Shown: one piece after another, positions 21,801 through 34,999 of the stretch
Layout of the letters: each line of letters opens with the position of its first letter
Position numbering within the stretch: position 1 is the stretch's first letter
NCBI GenBank assembly: GCA_013397695.1
Contig: VYZI01000019.1
Coordinates: forward strand, 3,448,663 to 3,512,662
DNA length: 64,000 bases
Reading direction: 5' to 3'
Source: Centropus unirufus
Taxonomy: Eukaryota > Chordata > Aves > Cuculiformes > Centropidae
The notes under the pieces: generated by a model
What the model was told of the DNA's origin: nothing
The model's database searches: none
The model's input: only the letters and a program-made list of their open reading frames with translations
Position numbers and translations under genes: made by a program

Positions 21801-24800
21801 GGACAGGGTAGTTCCCGCTTCCATGCATGTGGGTAGATTTTCCCAGAAATCTCATGCATGTAGCGTTCCTTCTCCAGGGCTGGTTTTAATGTTGTTGTGA
21901 ACTTCACAACAGCCTAGACTTTTGCTGACTGGGAGCTGCCTCCAGCTCTGCCTGACTTTGCGCTCCAGGCGGGGAAAGGCCGCAAACAGCGGCGCTCGCA
22001 GGCCCCCTCTGCTCAGAACACACGAGGGGAACGCACAGCGTCGGGAGAAACACTGAAAGGAAACCCCATGCTCTCAGAGCAACATTCGGCCCAACTTTCA
22101 AAAACTACAATTACTTAGATGAAACCTAACCCTACTTTTTAGCTTAAAAAATATTTCAATTTTTATGATAGCAATAACTCGTATTATGAGCGTGGCCCGG
22201 CTTCCCCCCATGAGTTCTCCCTGGGCTGCGGGTGCGCGGTGTGGGCTGGTGTTTCAGTGTGCACGCGCCTTTTACCTCATGCGAGGCCGAGCTGAGCGCT
22301 GTGGGCCGTGCCAGGGCAGTGCCAGCCAGCAGATTTCCCCTGTGAGTCACCCCTAGCGAGGCTCTGGGAAAGCTGGCGTATGCCAGGGGCCAGGGCGGTC
22401 CCATCTGTGGGGAGAGCAGCTCGGAAGGACCCCGTGGCTGAGCTGTCTCCCTCACGTCTGTTCTTAGTGTTACTGTCAAATGATGTTAGGCTGTGCAGAT
22501 CCATTGATAAAATTTGTGTTGTTTGCTGGAGAAAATGTCACTGTTACTTATTTCTTTACTCTGCTAGGGTGAGACCACAGATTTTGAGTTGTTAAAGCAT
22601 CAGCTGTCAGATCCAGACATAAAGGTAAGAGTCTTGGCAGCAAGGGCTCTGATGGTTTAAGGTTGGGCTGTCTGAGTGTAATCGTCAAACAAGTCATTCT
22701 GGTGCTTACCCAAGTGCTCTGCTTTACACATTGAGCTACAATTAACAGCTTTTTGCTTTGTGGAAACTATTGGAATTAAACCCCTAGATTAAAAGAGAAA
22801 ATAAAATAATTGTGTGTTTATACACACATATATGTATCTTATATGCAGAATCTTGATACCTTGGGCTTACAGACTCTAAAGTGAGAAACTTCTTGCTTTG
22901 TGATGGGATCTGTCTTTGTTCCAGACAAACAGCAATGATCTGGAAAGATGATGTTTTTACAAATTACTTCTGCCTTCCAGGCAGGTGCTTGGTTTAGGAG
23001 TTGGTATGCATTTATTCTTGCATTCAAGAGCTCTCATCGGGGAGGATGCAAACTTAGACAAATTCTTTGCATGTTAATGTGAAAATAATTTGAATTTACC
23101 ATCTTAATATTTGACTTCTTGTTTTAAGGATTTTGTTCTTTTCAAATGAGAGGTAATATAATTTGCTGGAATAGTTACCGATTTTTTCTGCTTATTTGAA
23201 GGATGCTCAGATCATTAATTGGCTGCATGAATTTCGAGGTTCTGTTACGTATTTGACCAAAGAGTTTGAACAGCTGGTCAACATTTTGCTGGTAAATATC
23301 TGTTTGTTACATTGGAAAATTAAAGGTTTAGTACTCAAAGTATCTTTCTTTGACATCTTGGTTTTTGTTTACTTTCAGAAGCTGCCGTGGTTGAGAAGAA
23401 GCCAAGAAGTAGTGGAAGAATACCTGGGTTTTCTTGGCAATCTAGTGTCAGCACAAACTGTCCATCTCAGGCCTTGCCTTCGCATGATTGTATCACATTT
23501 TGTCCCCTGTAAGTTAATCTTTGTTTGCTTATCAAAATGTATTTTCTAGAATAATTCCATATAAATACAATGCTTGACACAAGGGTTGGATTTTTTTCCT
23601 TGTTTAAAACTTCAATTTCAATGGTTAAATTGTAATGCAGATGATTTTCTGTACCTTGGTTTTAGATGGGATGTTCTAGTGTCAAATACAGACCCCGTTT
23701 ATGAAGATGTCTGGGAAAGGGGTGAACTGTGTAATGTCGTTATTACTAAAAATCAAAAGCTGCAGTGAGGATTATGTTAGTCTCATGAACCTTCCGGTTC
23801 TGTGAATGAAACAGTCCTTTTGATGAGCTGCTTCTTACTTCAGAAAGCCTTGTGGATAGTTTTGATGCTTTAGTCCTGATGAAGACTTGGCTGCTGTGTT
23901 GGATTTGTCACTGAAAATGTTACCAGTAAATATGTACAATTTTGGTAAAGTAATCTCTCTTTTTGCTAGCTCGAATAACCATCAGAGAAGATGATGTGGA
24001 TATTTCAGATTCTGACGATGATGATGAAAGTGAGTATAAAGGAAGCATGGCTTATATGTGCTGTTGTAATGCCTTTACTAAAGACATGCATACAGTGCCT
24101 GTTGCTCCTTTTTTTTTTTTACAAAGTTAATGTGGCTGAGTTAATGTAAAACATTAAGAAACAGAACATGCTTACATTCCCCAGTCAGAGCCTTTCTTGT
24201 ACTCAATGCAGTGGTGTGGTGACCCACTCCTTGTTACTTCCAAAATCCTCCCGTTGTTGTGTTATCTGTAGGAAAAAGATTGCATCAGAAAACTTTCCTA
24301 GTCCAAGATTGCTTCAAAGCCAAAGAAAAGTTAGGAATTGGTCTGTTTTCTATTTTGTTTGCCTCAGTAAAACTAGGTAGTTTAGGGGGTTCTTGAGTCT
24401 GTTTTGCTGTCTGCCTGTGATAGGCACAAATGCAATTGCTCTTTATAAAACAATGCTGAATATTTGGTGTGTTTGTTGATGAGGCAAGCAGGCAGCCGAA
24501 TGTCTGTCAGGAATTTAATGTTTTCTTATCAGTTCTGCTTGTGATCACCCAACTACTTTTTTGCTGTTTGCCTGTGGCACTGGACAAAAAAAAAGCCTGC
24601 TCTAATTAGCTGTTTGTTTGATGGTTGGACTCGATGATCATCTTGGAGGTCTTTTCCAACCTGGTGATTCTATGACTCTTGTGAAAATGACGCACAATCT
24701 TTCGATAGGTTTTATCTGTTTATAGACCTTGATTTAACATATCTTCTAGATATTTGTGTATTGTGCGGTAAAGTCTGGATTTCCAAGTTTAGCATTCATT

Positions 24801-27800
24801 ATGAGAGCACGAAACAGCCATACCTGGCCGTAGGCTGGCAGCACAGTCAGACGGTATTGATTGTGATGCCATGAACGTTATTAAATTGGAGCACCTCCCA
24901 TCTGAGGACAGAGTTGGGCTTGCTTAGTCTGGAGAAGAGGCCGCTCTGGGGAGACCTTACAGCAGTCTTCCAGTACTCAGATGTTCAGATGGGCCTGCAG
25001 GAAAGCAACTTCTTATGGGCGTCTGTTGGGACAGGATGGGCGGGAATGGCTTTAGATGGAAAGAGGGAAGATTTCAATTAGGTATTAGGAAGAAATATTT
25101 TACGTTTAAGGGTGGCGCGGCAGTGGTTGCCCAGAGAAGTCATGGATGCCCCATCCCTGAGGATGTTCAAAGCCAGGTTGGATGAGGCTTTGAGCAGCCT
25201 GATCCAGCGGAAGGTGGGCAGTGTTGGAACTGGATGATCTTTAAGGTCCTTTCCAACCCAGACCATTCTGTGATTTGGAATTATTTTTCACGCTTGTTTT
25301 GGTAGTAAGGCAGTTCTACAGAAAAAAGAAAAGAAACAGATGCTATTTTCCTGGGAATCTTTGAAATGTTTAGTAGAGATGAACTGTTTTTGCTGGTCCT
25401 AATTTAGTTTTGTGTAACTGAATGCATAAGAATATTTTTTTTTACTCTAGACATTTCGAATAACTTCAATACATGCCACAGAGCGTTGCAGGCTGTTGCC
25501 AGATACGTTCCTTCGTAAGTACATAATTCCCTGGTTTTGTGTGCCCTTTCCTTGCAGATTTAAAGCTTGTGAACTGATGATTTTTTTAATTAAAGTCTAA
25601 GTCTTGGTTTCATTGCATGATTCTTCCTGATATTCAATAGCTGTGTCGAGTCATTACAAAATTTACATAAGCATCAGCAACTGAAAATCTTGTTAATGGA
25701 ACTAGGAAGTAGGGAAAGTTGTGTTTGCAGTGACTTCTAACAAGTCCACAGTGAAAAGTTTGCTCTTATTATCTGTTCGGTGACCCTTGCAAAACCAAAT
25801 TTTATACAGTTACTTTCCTTGACATAAAGTTACTGTGAAATGAGCTTATTCCAGGCTGTCTTTACAGTGCTGGAGCTTCACTATTTGTTCTTGTGGTAAT
25901 AACTTGTAACTTTTGGGTTTGTGTTTTTCTGTTTTGTTTTAAATTGCAGGACACCACAATTTCTCATGCCAATACTCGTGGAAAACTTCCCTTTCATTAA
26001 TAAATCAGAAAGAACTCTGGTAAGAGTAATATTCTGGTAAGAATATTTTTGCTAATTTGTTCACTTGTTTTTAAAATATAGTCTTGAGCGTGACAACAGA
26101 AGGTGGCATTGAATACAGGTTTTTTAGTGTATTGTTTAAGATTCTTGTTACTTTTTTTATAGATGGGTGTGTCTGTTTACTGTAAGGTTGACCAAGGATA
26201 CTTAAATTCCTTGTGCACAGGCATTATGCTAGTCTTTAATGACATAACTGCATATCTTTTCCACAGGATTGCTTTTTAAATCAATGCACAAGATGAACCT
26301 CTTTGACGATGAATCTCAGGGTTGTACAGAAAAGAGACGGTAGGATACCTGTCTCATTTGTTGTCAGAACTGGAAAGTGTGTATGAGAAAAATGGGGGAT
26401 TTGATAAGCAGGCAAGAAGCAACGGGCATTTTAAATGAAATCCAAGTTGCCAGTAGCACAGGGTGTTGTTCCATTACATCTTTGGTAGAATGCTCATGTG
26501 TGGTGAAAAACAAGCTGGAAACTTTTTACATCTTGTGGCTCTTCTGGGATCTTTATATTTACTTGTCCCAACTTGATATGTTGGCACTTGATTTTACAGA
26601 AAGGCAGAGCCCTGCTCCACCAGCCAAGTCCAGCTGGAGCTGTTTTTCGAACAGAAAAAACACCTAAGTTCATTGTAGACATTGCTAGTGTTTTGTTTTG
26701 TTTTGTTTTGTTTTGTGTTTTAAATCCAAGTAACTTTGGGCATCAGTTCCCTGTCTGTAAAATGAGCGGATTAATGGCTCTTATGTGGTGTTAGTAGAAG
26801 ATTTATTTGTTTGCTCAGCACCTTTGGTGAGGAGCAAGTGTTTTCAGGTCAAGGTTTGAATGAAGTGTAGTAAAAATATGGTCCATGCATTGTTGTTAAA
26901 TATTTCCAATTCATGCATTTATATTAAACTATTCTTGGTACTGAGCAAACCAGATGGCCTGTGGAAAAATCATATGTGCTCATGTAATTAAAGATTCTGT
27001 TATAATGCATATTCACAAAGACACTACGGTGTACCTAAATTTGGCGCTTCTATATGCAAATTGCAATGGTGTCTTGAACATATGTGCGCATGTGTGGGTG
27101 GGCACAGACACACTCACAAAAGTCTGTTAACCTGTTTGACATATGAACAGAAGACTCTGAGGAGACTTAACTGGTAGTTAGATTTGTTGTTGGTAGATTA
27201 TAATAACCTGCAATAAGGATGTGTTCAATCTCACTTTAAACTGCTCTGCTAGAGCTGGTTCCAGATGCAGTGAGGAATACGCTTGTTGTTTTAATTTTCT
27301 CAGACAAAGTTTAGGCATAAATTCCTATTAAATGTGTAATTTTTCTTATACAATTTGTACTCATTCTGTTTAGGTGGAGTTGGAAAAATTTGCATGGGAA
27401 TAGATTAAGAAGTTAATGATAACACAGCTTAACAATTGAAAGTTGAAGTTTGGCTTGTACATTAACTTATTCTAGATGGGATACAATCTGTTTAAACCTG
27501 TTTCTGGTTCTTTAGATAACAAACTTGGATCCCTGGCAGAAATTAGACTTTCTGTCTCCATTATTATTGATACAAATTAATTTTGTGTTACAGGAATGTT
27601 ACGTTCATAACCTGCTACGAGTTACAATGTACCTTCCAACTCTGAGGCTTCAAATTCTGGAGCTTATTATTGAGAAGCTGCTAAAGTTGGACGTAAGTTT
27701 GTTCTGTATCATATTTTCAGGAAGCTTGGTGTTAAAATACACAGAGCAGGAAAATAAATATGTTTCAGTGCTAAGGTGAACAAAAAGTATGTTGTAGTAG

Positions 27801-30800
27801 CGCTCATGATCATGAGTGTAAAATCAATCAAGTTTACACTGCCTTCCCAGCCTCAAGGTGTTCCCACGTCTGAGGGTGACTGTGTGATGTGTACGGATAT
27901 GCCGTGCGTGGAATCTCCATGCCAGAACCAACATAACTGTTGGCAACCAGTGCTAATGTGCAGGGAATGTGCTTCTCCTTGTGTATTGTTCTGTTTTATC
28001 ACCCCTTTGAAGAAAAAAGATTTACAGTCTTGAAAAAGACAGAAGGTAGCATTGTAAATGGTTGGGGCTTTTTATTTTGGAGAATCTCAGGATGTAAAAG
28101 CATGGGGAAAGCCTGTATCCTAGAGGTAAAGTTTCAGGCAGTTTGGAGTGTGTTTGTGTATTACACACCTATCAGTCCCTTTTAAAATGTTTCTTTAGTC
28201 AATGATGTTTTGTTACGGTCTTATAAAAAATGAATTTCTTGTTTGGAACTGTAGGTTAGCACACCACAGCAAGATATTGAAGATGCTGAAGAAGCTGCTA
28301 ATAACTCTGACCATGAGGAAAAATCTACAGAGGAGGGACTTTTTGACATGGTTGGCTGTCTTGTTCTATTAACAGTTGTTTTAGTATTCACTTTCGAGGT
28401 GGCTGTGGAGTAAGGGCAGGAGTACATTAGTGCTTTGTCGTTGCTGCATTGCACAAAGCTGTTGAAACCTGAACAGCTGCCAAATGATTAATGTGTTCTC
28501 CGGGTGTGGATGCTATTGATGTAAATACCCAGGGTGAATCCATTTCACTATGTGAAAACACAAGCAGCTCTACATAAAGCTAATTATTCACAGTACTTGG
28601 TTTAGTGAGAGCAACTTCTTGTAAACTGAGCTGTGTAATTAAGATACTGCTTTTTTCAAAAAAAAAAAAAAAGACAAAACTTTAGCCTATCGCTGCAGGA
28701 GAAATTCACTTTCACAGGTCCTGTAATTGCTGTCTTTGATGTTGTGTATATAGAAGCTGCATGACTGCCATTTTGTCTACCAGGAAGAAGAGGAAGAAAG
28801 AAAAGGAAACAAAGTTGTCTCTTGCCATAGTGAGAGAATGGCCCATCCGCTTGCAGAGCGCCTGGATATTTTGATGACCATCCTGTTTTCCTACATTAAA
28901 GATGTTTGCCACGTGGATGGTAAAAATGCTTGAACTACAACCAGATTTTTAGTTTTGCTAACACATAAGCAAAACATCAGGGGAGTCTTCACTTTCTGCT
29001 GCTGTAGAATAGCGCCCTTGCCCTTTAGCAGCAGAATTGTGCCAGCAGCAGGCTGAGGCATTCCTGCTTCTGCCCTCTGTTGTTGGCAGAGGATGCAAAG
29101 GTACATTCATGACTTCAAAGTTCAGCACCCGTGTGCTCTCCACATACAGCACTGTAAACAGCAGAGCTGGAGTCCTGGGAAGTCTCACTGTGAATATGTT
29201 TAGATGTCAGATTGACAGTGCTTCCTTACATATTTCTTACTGGTTTAGAAGGATATAAGTGCCACTTTTTCCCGCCCTCATCCTGCAAAACCTGAAATGG
29301 TTCATTTTGTTCTGTTTTCTTTGCTGTGTAGGCAAGCTTGATATCAAGAACACGAAGGATTTGTATCGGGACCTGGTTTCCGTTTTTGACAAGCTCATTT
29401 TACCAACCCATGCTTCATGTCATGTACAGTATTTCATGTTTTACATCTGTAGCTTTAAATTGGTGAGTAGAAGCTGTTTTTAAAATGCAAAGTCTTCTGT
29501 TATTTCTGTATCTTTGTTTTACAAACAGTTGAAACAGTTGCGCTGTGAATCTAGTCTGAAGGTAGTGCATCGGGATTCATTATTATCTTTATTTTCTTTT
29601 CCTTCTCTGTTATTTTCCTCAAATTTTTCTTTATCTGGTTGCTCTTCATGTGTTGTTCATAAACTGCAGACAGGTGGAGTCTTAAGTTAGTGTGAAGCAG
29701 CTTGGTTAACAGATCTCTTTTACAAGACCCAGTTCAGCTCCTGAAGGTGACTCACGGTCCTCCAGGGAGTTTCTTCAGCGTCCCAAAACTATCCTAAAGA
29801 TGGTGTTTGTGTTAGCTCTTCAATTTGAACTTTGGGGCTGCTGTTTTGTTTGCCCTCTTCCCCCATTTTCCCATCTCTCTCAAGCAACTATTGTTCTTTC
29901 TCTTACTATGAATAAAGAAAAAACATGCATACTTTTTGCATAAGAGCTGCTAAAGATGCAGTTAAGCTGGTGCCTTGTGTCTGACAGTGGTGAACGGAGG
30001 ATGGGTTGGAAAGAACATCCCAGTGGGGCAAGCACGCTGTGGTGCTTTCCCAGAGTACCCTTTCAGCCTCCAGCAGCAGTCTGCTGACCTCTGAGCCAAA
30101 GCAATGTTCTGTCATGGTAACAGCCCACGATGGACAAATCCAAGGAGAAAATATGTCCTGATATTAGGCTTTTTGTACTGATGTTGAATTTTTGGTATCA
30201 TGAACTTCTGTGGTCAAAAGTTCCACAATAAAAGCCTTGATGGTGAAAAATCAGTTGTTTCCCTAAATCCTGCTTCGTGCTGTTTTCATTGAATGTCACT
30301 GTCCTGCTGCAAGAGACAATGAACAGTCGATTCATGTTTGCCTCCTTACCACTCTTGTTTTTAAACATTCTGCATCTATTCCTGACTCCTAGACTTCTGG
30401 TTCCATTTACTTTTTACAACTGAGTACAGGAAAGGACACAGAAAGGAGTGCTCTTCCATCATGTGGAGGACTAGTTATTTAATAGTTATAGGTAGATTTT
30501 TATCATGGTTTGGTTACAGAAATTGTGGGATTTGTGTATTAGGAATCTGTTACTTAAACAGCGTCGTCAGCATTAAAACTCATGATTTGTGTGTCTTGTT
30601 TCCAGGGGTTGGCTGAGGCATTTTTAGACCATCTTTGGAAAAAACTGCAGGATCCAAACAATCCTTCAGTGATCAGGCAAACTGCTGGGAGTTACATTGG
30701 CAGCTTCTTGGCAAGAGCTAAATTTATTCCAGTTGTGTAAGTTGTTTTGATATATGAGCAGAACAAAATTTCTGATTGCTGAGGTTAAGTACAGAATTCA

Positions 30801-33800
30801 CAGAAGACACATGCAGTGGTCTGCTATTCCCACTGCTTTCCTAGTAAACCTGCATCAATTAGCCTTGTTTGTCCTTCCTACAGTGCTGTTTCAGGATTGT
30901 CCTGAAGTTTCCAGGGAAGTTCTGCATTTACGGGATGCAGACTGATGGTTGGGGGGATTCATGACTTGCTGTTTAAGGCTTCATTACCCCGGAATGCTGA
31001 GCACGAGTAGGTTATGTTGACCTCAGGTGGAGTCGTGGATGCCCAGTATATCTGATGTTCAGCAGGTGTTTTTAATGCTCTCTGTTAGGCATTTTATATA
31101 GGCTCCAAGACAGGGAATTCAAGCATTCCAACCAAGTATTTTGATACAGATGGGTTGAAATACTTTAGCAATCAGGTGAAAATGCCTTCTTGTTTATGTA
31201 CGTATTCTGTATTTTTATATTGTTCGGGGCAGGCTCAGTAACTTTAATGTTAGCCTTAATTTGATATTGCAATTACCTGTTGGACATGGGAGGCATCTCT
31301 CTCTGTTACCTGTAGCCCAGGACTCTAATTGTTTACTCTGTGTATGCCGCACGTAACGTGTGTTCATGGAATCATCTCTTCTGGCATCTGTGCTTTCACT
31401 GGTTGGGGCTTTCAGTGCTGACACATTGATTCATTTTATGCTGAGACGAAGGAGAAAGTTTCAAAACAGAAACTCCTTTTTTCACAGTGAAATTTTTCGT
31501 ACTGTTATTTTTAGAACCACTGAGATGCTTGGATACTTAATTAATTTCTACATCATTTCAGGTGTTATTTTTACACGTTTCTTTTTTTTTTTCCCTTCAT
31601 GATAGGACAGTGAAAGCCTGCCTGGATCTTCTGGTGAACTGGTTGCATAAATACATTGATAATCAGGATACAGGGGCTAATGCTTACTGTGATGTAGCTC
31701 TCCACGCACCATTTTATTCCACGTGTCAGGCAGTGTTCTATACACTCATTTTCCGTCATAAGCAGCTTTTGGATGGAAACTTAAGGAAAGGTGAGTATAT
31801 TGGATTTGAATGGTGTGGGGATTCTTTTACAAGTTTTACTGTTGATGTGTTTTGTAGTGGTCAGTTCACTCACGTATCTGATGGCAAGGTTCTGTTGTTG
31901 TGCTCTGAATATTATAAGATGGCTTGTACCACCTGCTGGGCTACCAAGCTAAGGAACTCCGCAGCACTGATTTCTGGCTCGACTTACTGAGCGTGTTTGA
32001 ATTCCAGCTACGTGAAACTAGTGTGGGCTTCAAGTAATAATCGGTCTCGATGACTGTATGTCTCTGTCAGTCCCTGCACTGGGTCTTTAAGTGTAGTGTC
32101 TGCATTAGAAGATCCCTCAACAGTGGCAGGTTAGTGTTCTTCGGCTTTTCTACTGAATAAGCTGTGGGCTGGATCTCTACTGTGAGAGACACTAGGGTGG
32201 GCTTCTGTGGTGTTGTGTGGAGCGCAGGTTGGTCAGACTTGAAATTCTTAGAAATTAAGTTATGCTTATATAACCTGTATTTGTCAATTATTCTTATTTT
32301 GAAGGTCTGGCGTATCTACAGAGTTTAAATTTTGAGCGTATTGTCATGTGTCAGCTAAACCCTCTGAAGATTTGTATACCCTCTGTTGTTAACTTGTTTG
32401 CTGCCATTACCAGGTACGTACTCAATTATTTCAGTTTCAGCTCGATACAGATACGTGTGTGTAACTAAAGACAACTCAGTACTTAGCAGTACTTAGAACC
32501 TGTGCTATTGAGTATTATCCAAGACAACTCATGTAACACTGTCCGTATTCTAAGTGTGATAAGTTTTGGGTTCAGTCTCAGTGACATCCTACAGTACTAT
32601 GAAACCACTTTGTGCTGGAGCCAGTATGATTCTACTTGGAGGGAAGTTTATAGGGGTGCAGAGTGAAAGAGTAAGATTCCTTACCATGTGACTATCTCAA
32701 AAAACAATATCAATTGAAAATGGAAGATAAAAGTGATGTTTGTTAAAAAACAGCGTTTTGTTTTAATACCATCTGTAATTCTTGCTTTTTGTGCGCCAGA
32801 AATGCTTATCTTTTCTTGTTCACCTTTTTAAAGGAAATACCAGCTGGTGTTCTGCTACACGATTATCGAGAGGAACAACAGGCAGTTCATACCAGTTGTT
32901 CGGAGCGGCATGGGGGGCGACCTTGTGCAGACATGCACCAACCCACTTGACAGTTTCTTCCCCTTTGATCCTTACATACTCAAAAGGTATAGTTTAACAA
33001 TGATTAGCTCCTGTCTGCCTTGTAGGAAATAACGAACTAGAACCAAGAACTGTCAGTGTTTCGCAGTGTTTGCTTTCTGCCCTGATCTTTATTACGTTTC
33101 ATGTTGCGTGTTTTAACCAGAGGTTGTCAAAGGTTTGAATAGAAATTTACCTCCACTCTGTCGTAGGGCAATGAAGAAGGAACAGGACCCTCTTTCCTGG
33201 AAGGTCTAGTTATTAAATTTAGTGACATTTTTGTTTTTTCTTGTTTTAATCAATCTCTGAAAAACTCTTAGGTTTAGCCTAAAAATTATTTTGTTGGAGC
33301 TGTAGAGGGGGTGTGTCATTTCTTTGTTGGTGTGGTTTGGCTTGGGTTCTTTACACGTTGAGTGTGTTGATTCTTGGTTGGAGACTTCAGCTTATTTTGC
33401 ATATCTTGCTTTTTAATGAATAGTGGAATATTACGATGATGCTTTAATCACTTTTCATATTTAATGTTAGAGGGCAATATTCTGGGTTTTTTTTTCCCTT
33501 TAAAGTGTGTCTTCACAGAAGGGAGACCTCTTAGAAATTATTATGGAATACAATATCATCTGGTCAAAATTTGGAAGAAAACTGTGCTTATTTGTGAGCA
33601 AAGTGTAGCTGTTAAAAATACCCAGCTGTTAAAACTGCCTGTATCGGAACTCCTCAAGCAAACAATTATAATTTATACCTGTCAGCAAAATTGAGTTATT
33701 TCTTCATGGGATTAATTGGGGATTGTATAGGGATTAATGTGATAATTTGTAAAACCTTACAGAGTGCTATCAAGATGTCAAGTGTTTTATATTGTATTAC

Positions 33801-34791
33801 GAAAATTAAATACATGTGACTTTTACTGAATCCATTAACTCATACTGTGTTTTAATTCCTGTTTCAGATCAAAGAAGACTATTGATCCTTTTTATCAGTT
33901 TTGGGAAGAGCTGAGTGCTGAAGATCTTGAGAATCTAAAGAAACCCATTAAAAGGGTAATAATTTCTGGTCAAAATGCAATTCAGCTTTTGCTGAATCTC
34001 TTTCAGCTGTTTCTGTTGTAGGATTAAGGTCTTTTTAGTAGATATGAGTACACAAACATTTATGGGAAACTGTCATGGAAATTAGGAAGCTTTAGGAACT
34101 GACCCATCCTTGCTTTGAGCACACTTTTCTGCTCTTCCCCAGAGGGGTTAGTTTGTCAGCACAGGACCACTGTAAACACCTATCGAATGCTCTCGGAGTA
34201 TGGAGACACTGATGTCACTGGGAAATCACTTAGCTTTAGTTCCCTTGTTTCATAATGACGGTACATCTAATTCTGTTACTGTTTCAGCTAGACAGGCCAA
34301 TTGCACTGCAGCCCGGGCCCTGCATGATGTCCTATAGTCTGTAGACCTTCTTGCAGACTCTATCCTATAGTCAGGTTTTTGAGTTTTTCAGACCTAGTGT
34401 TTTTCTTTCCTTCCTGTGATAATGTGTAAAGATACTTCATACTGTTGCAGCTTTGCAAACTGCTAACTTTGAAAACTTTGCTATAGCGTTTCTTTCAGCT
34501 TATTTGATTACTACAACACTTCAGAGTTTATTTTAGAAAAATACTTTTTGGTCCCGGCATTTATTCCTTCTGCTGAATGTTAATAGAGACCTGGGGTGTG
34601 CTGCTCTCACTGATCCGTTTAAATTTACGCAGGGTACATCTGAAGATGAAGATGATGACTTTTTGAAAGGAGAAACCCCTCAAAATGATTGTGTGGTTGG
34701 AATTGCCACGAATTCTTACGAGTTAAATACCCAGAGCCCAGTGAACAGCATTGGCTCCCCTCCAGACTGTTGTGTGCTATACCCTCAATGA
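21553..34791 (+). CDS. RRN3: RRN3 (TIF-IA), RNA polymerase I transcription initiation factor
   Basis: Binds RNA polymerase I and links it to SL1/TIF-IB at rDNA promoters, making rRNA synthesis growth-dependent. Seventeen coding exons: 21553-21693, 22568-22624, 23202-23291, 23379-23508, 23970-24029, 25451-25514, 25950-26019, 27594-27692, 28255-28350, 28784-28919, 29332-29462, 30606-30736, 31606-31790, 32305-32413, 32834-32986, 33868-33955 and 34633-34791 (TGA). They give 632 residues (human 651). Landmarks: SSPPRKTVRFGG, ISDSDDDDE, RYVPSTPQFLMPILVE, LPTHASCHVQYFMFY, GSFLARAKFIP, FCYTIIERNNRQ, DEDDDFLKGE. Residue numbering runs 18 behind human, so the human S44, S170/S172 and S199/T200 phosphosites correspond to S26, S152/S154 and S181/T182 here. 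The start at 21553 is chosen by length; an in-frame ATG at 21601 aligns with an internal human Met and is an alternative. Exon 9 uses a weak donor (ATG|GTTGGC). Confidence 0.96.
24615..24678 (+). repeat. CR1 LINE 3'-end fragment
   Basis: Sequence reading GGTTGGACTCGATGATCATC, then GGTCTTTTCCAACCTGGTG and ATTCTATGA, matches the 3' end of avian CR1 elements in sense orientation. It lies in the RRN3 intron between exons 5 and 6. The left boundary is approximate. Confidence 0.85.
24879..25276 (+). repeat. CR1 LINE, 5'-truncated copy of about 400 bases
   Basis: Contains the familiar CR1 3' region: a stretch around GTCTGGAGAAGAGG, the TGGTTGCCCAGAGAAGT segment, GGATGTTCAAAGCCAGGTTG, and the end TTTAAGGTCCTTTCCAACCC followed by ATTCTGTGATT. 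It is 5'-truncated as most copies are, and too diverged to code. It sits in the same orientation as the preceding CR1 fragment, in the same RRN3 intron. Confidence 0.92.
26691..26715. repeat. Simple repeat (TTTTG)5
   Basis: Five perfect TTTTG units in an RRN3 intron. This is a possible length-variable microsatellite. Confidence 0.9.
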
Positions 34792-34974
34792 CGTGGAGGA
34801 TCAGAAGTGGGAAGGTTGAAAACTGTGTGCAATTTTTTCTCTGTAAAGAGACTTTAGCTCAACTATCTAAACTGGCATATGTTTAAGTAACTACACTTAA
34901 GAAAAATTACTGTTTCTTAATAATCGGATTTCTACAGATATGTTATGATAAAGTTATATGTGGCTAGAAAAGAG

Positions 34975-34980
34975 AATAAA
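34975..34980 (+). terminator. RRN3: Poly(A) signal of RRN3
   Basis: Canonical AATAAA about 185 bases after the RRN3 stop. Another AATAAA at 35787-35792 could serve a longer transcript. Confidence 0.7.
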
Positions 34981-34999
34981 TAGGGTGTTGTTTTACAAA

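Noticed and set aside
21169..21855. Long minus-strand frames (about 200-230 codons) over the RRN3 first exon
   Set aside because: Antisense CpG-island frames with no domain and no supported splice structure; the + strand exon is the real coding sequence.
25078..25266. Minus-strand 62-codon frame in an RRN3 intron
   Set aside because: It is the antisense of a CR1 repeat, where similar frames recur genome-wide.
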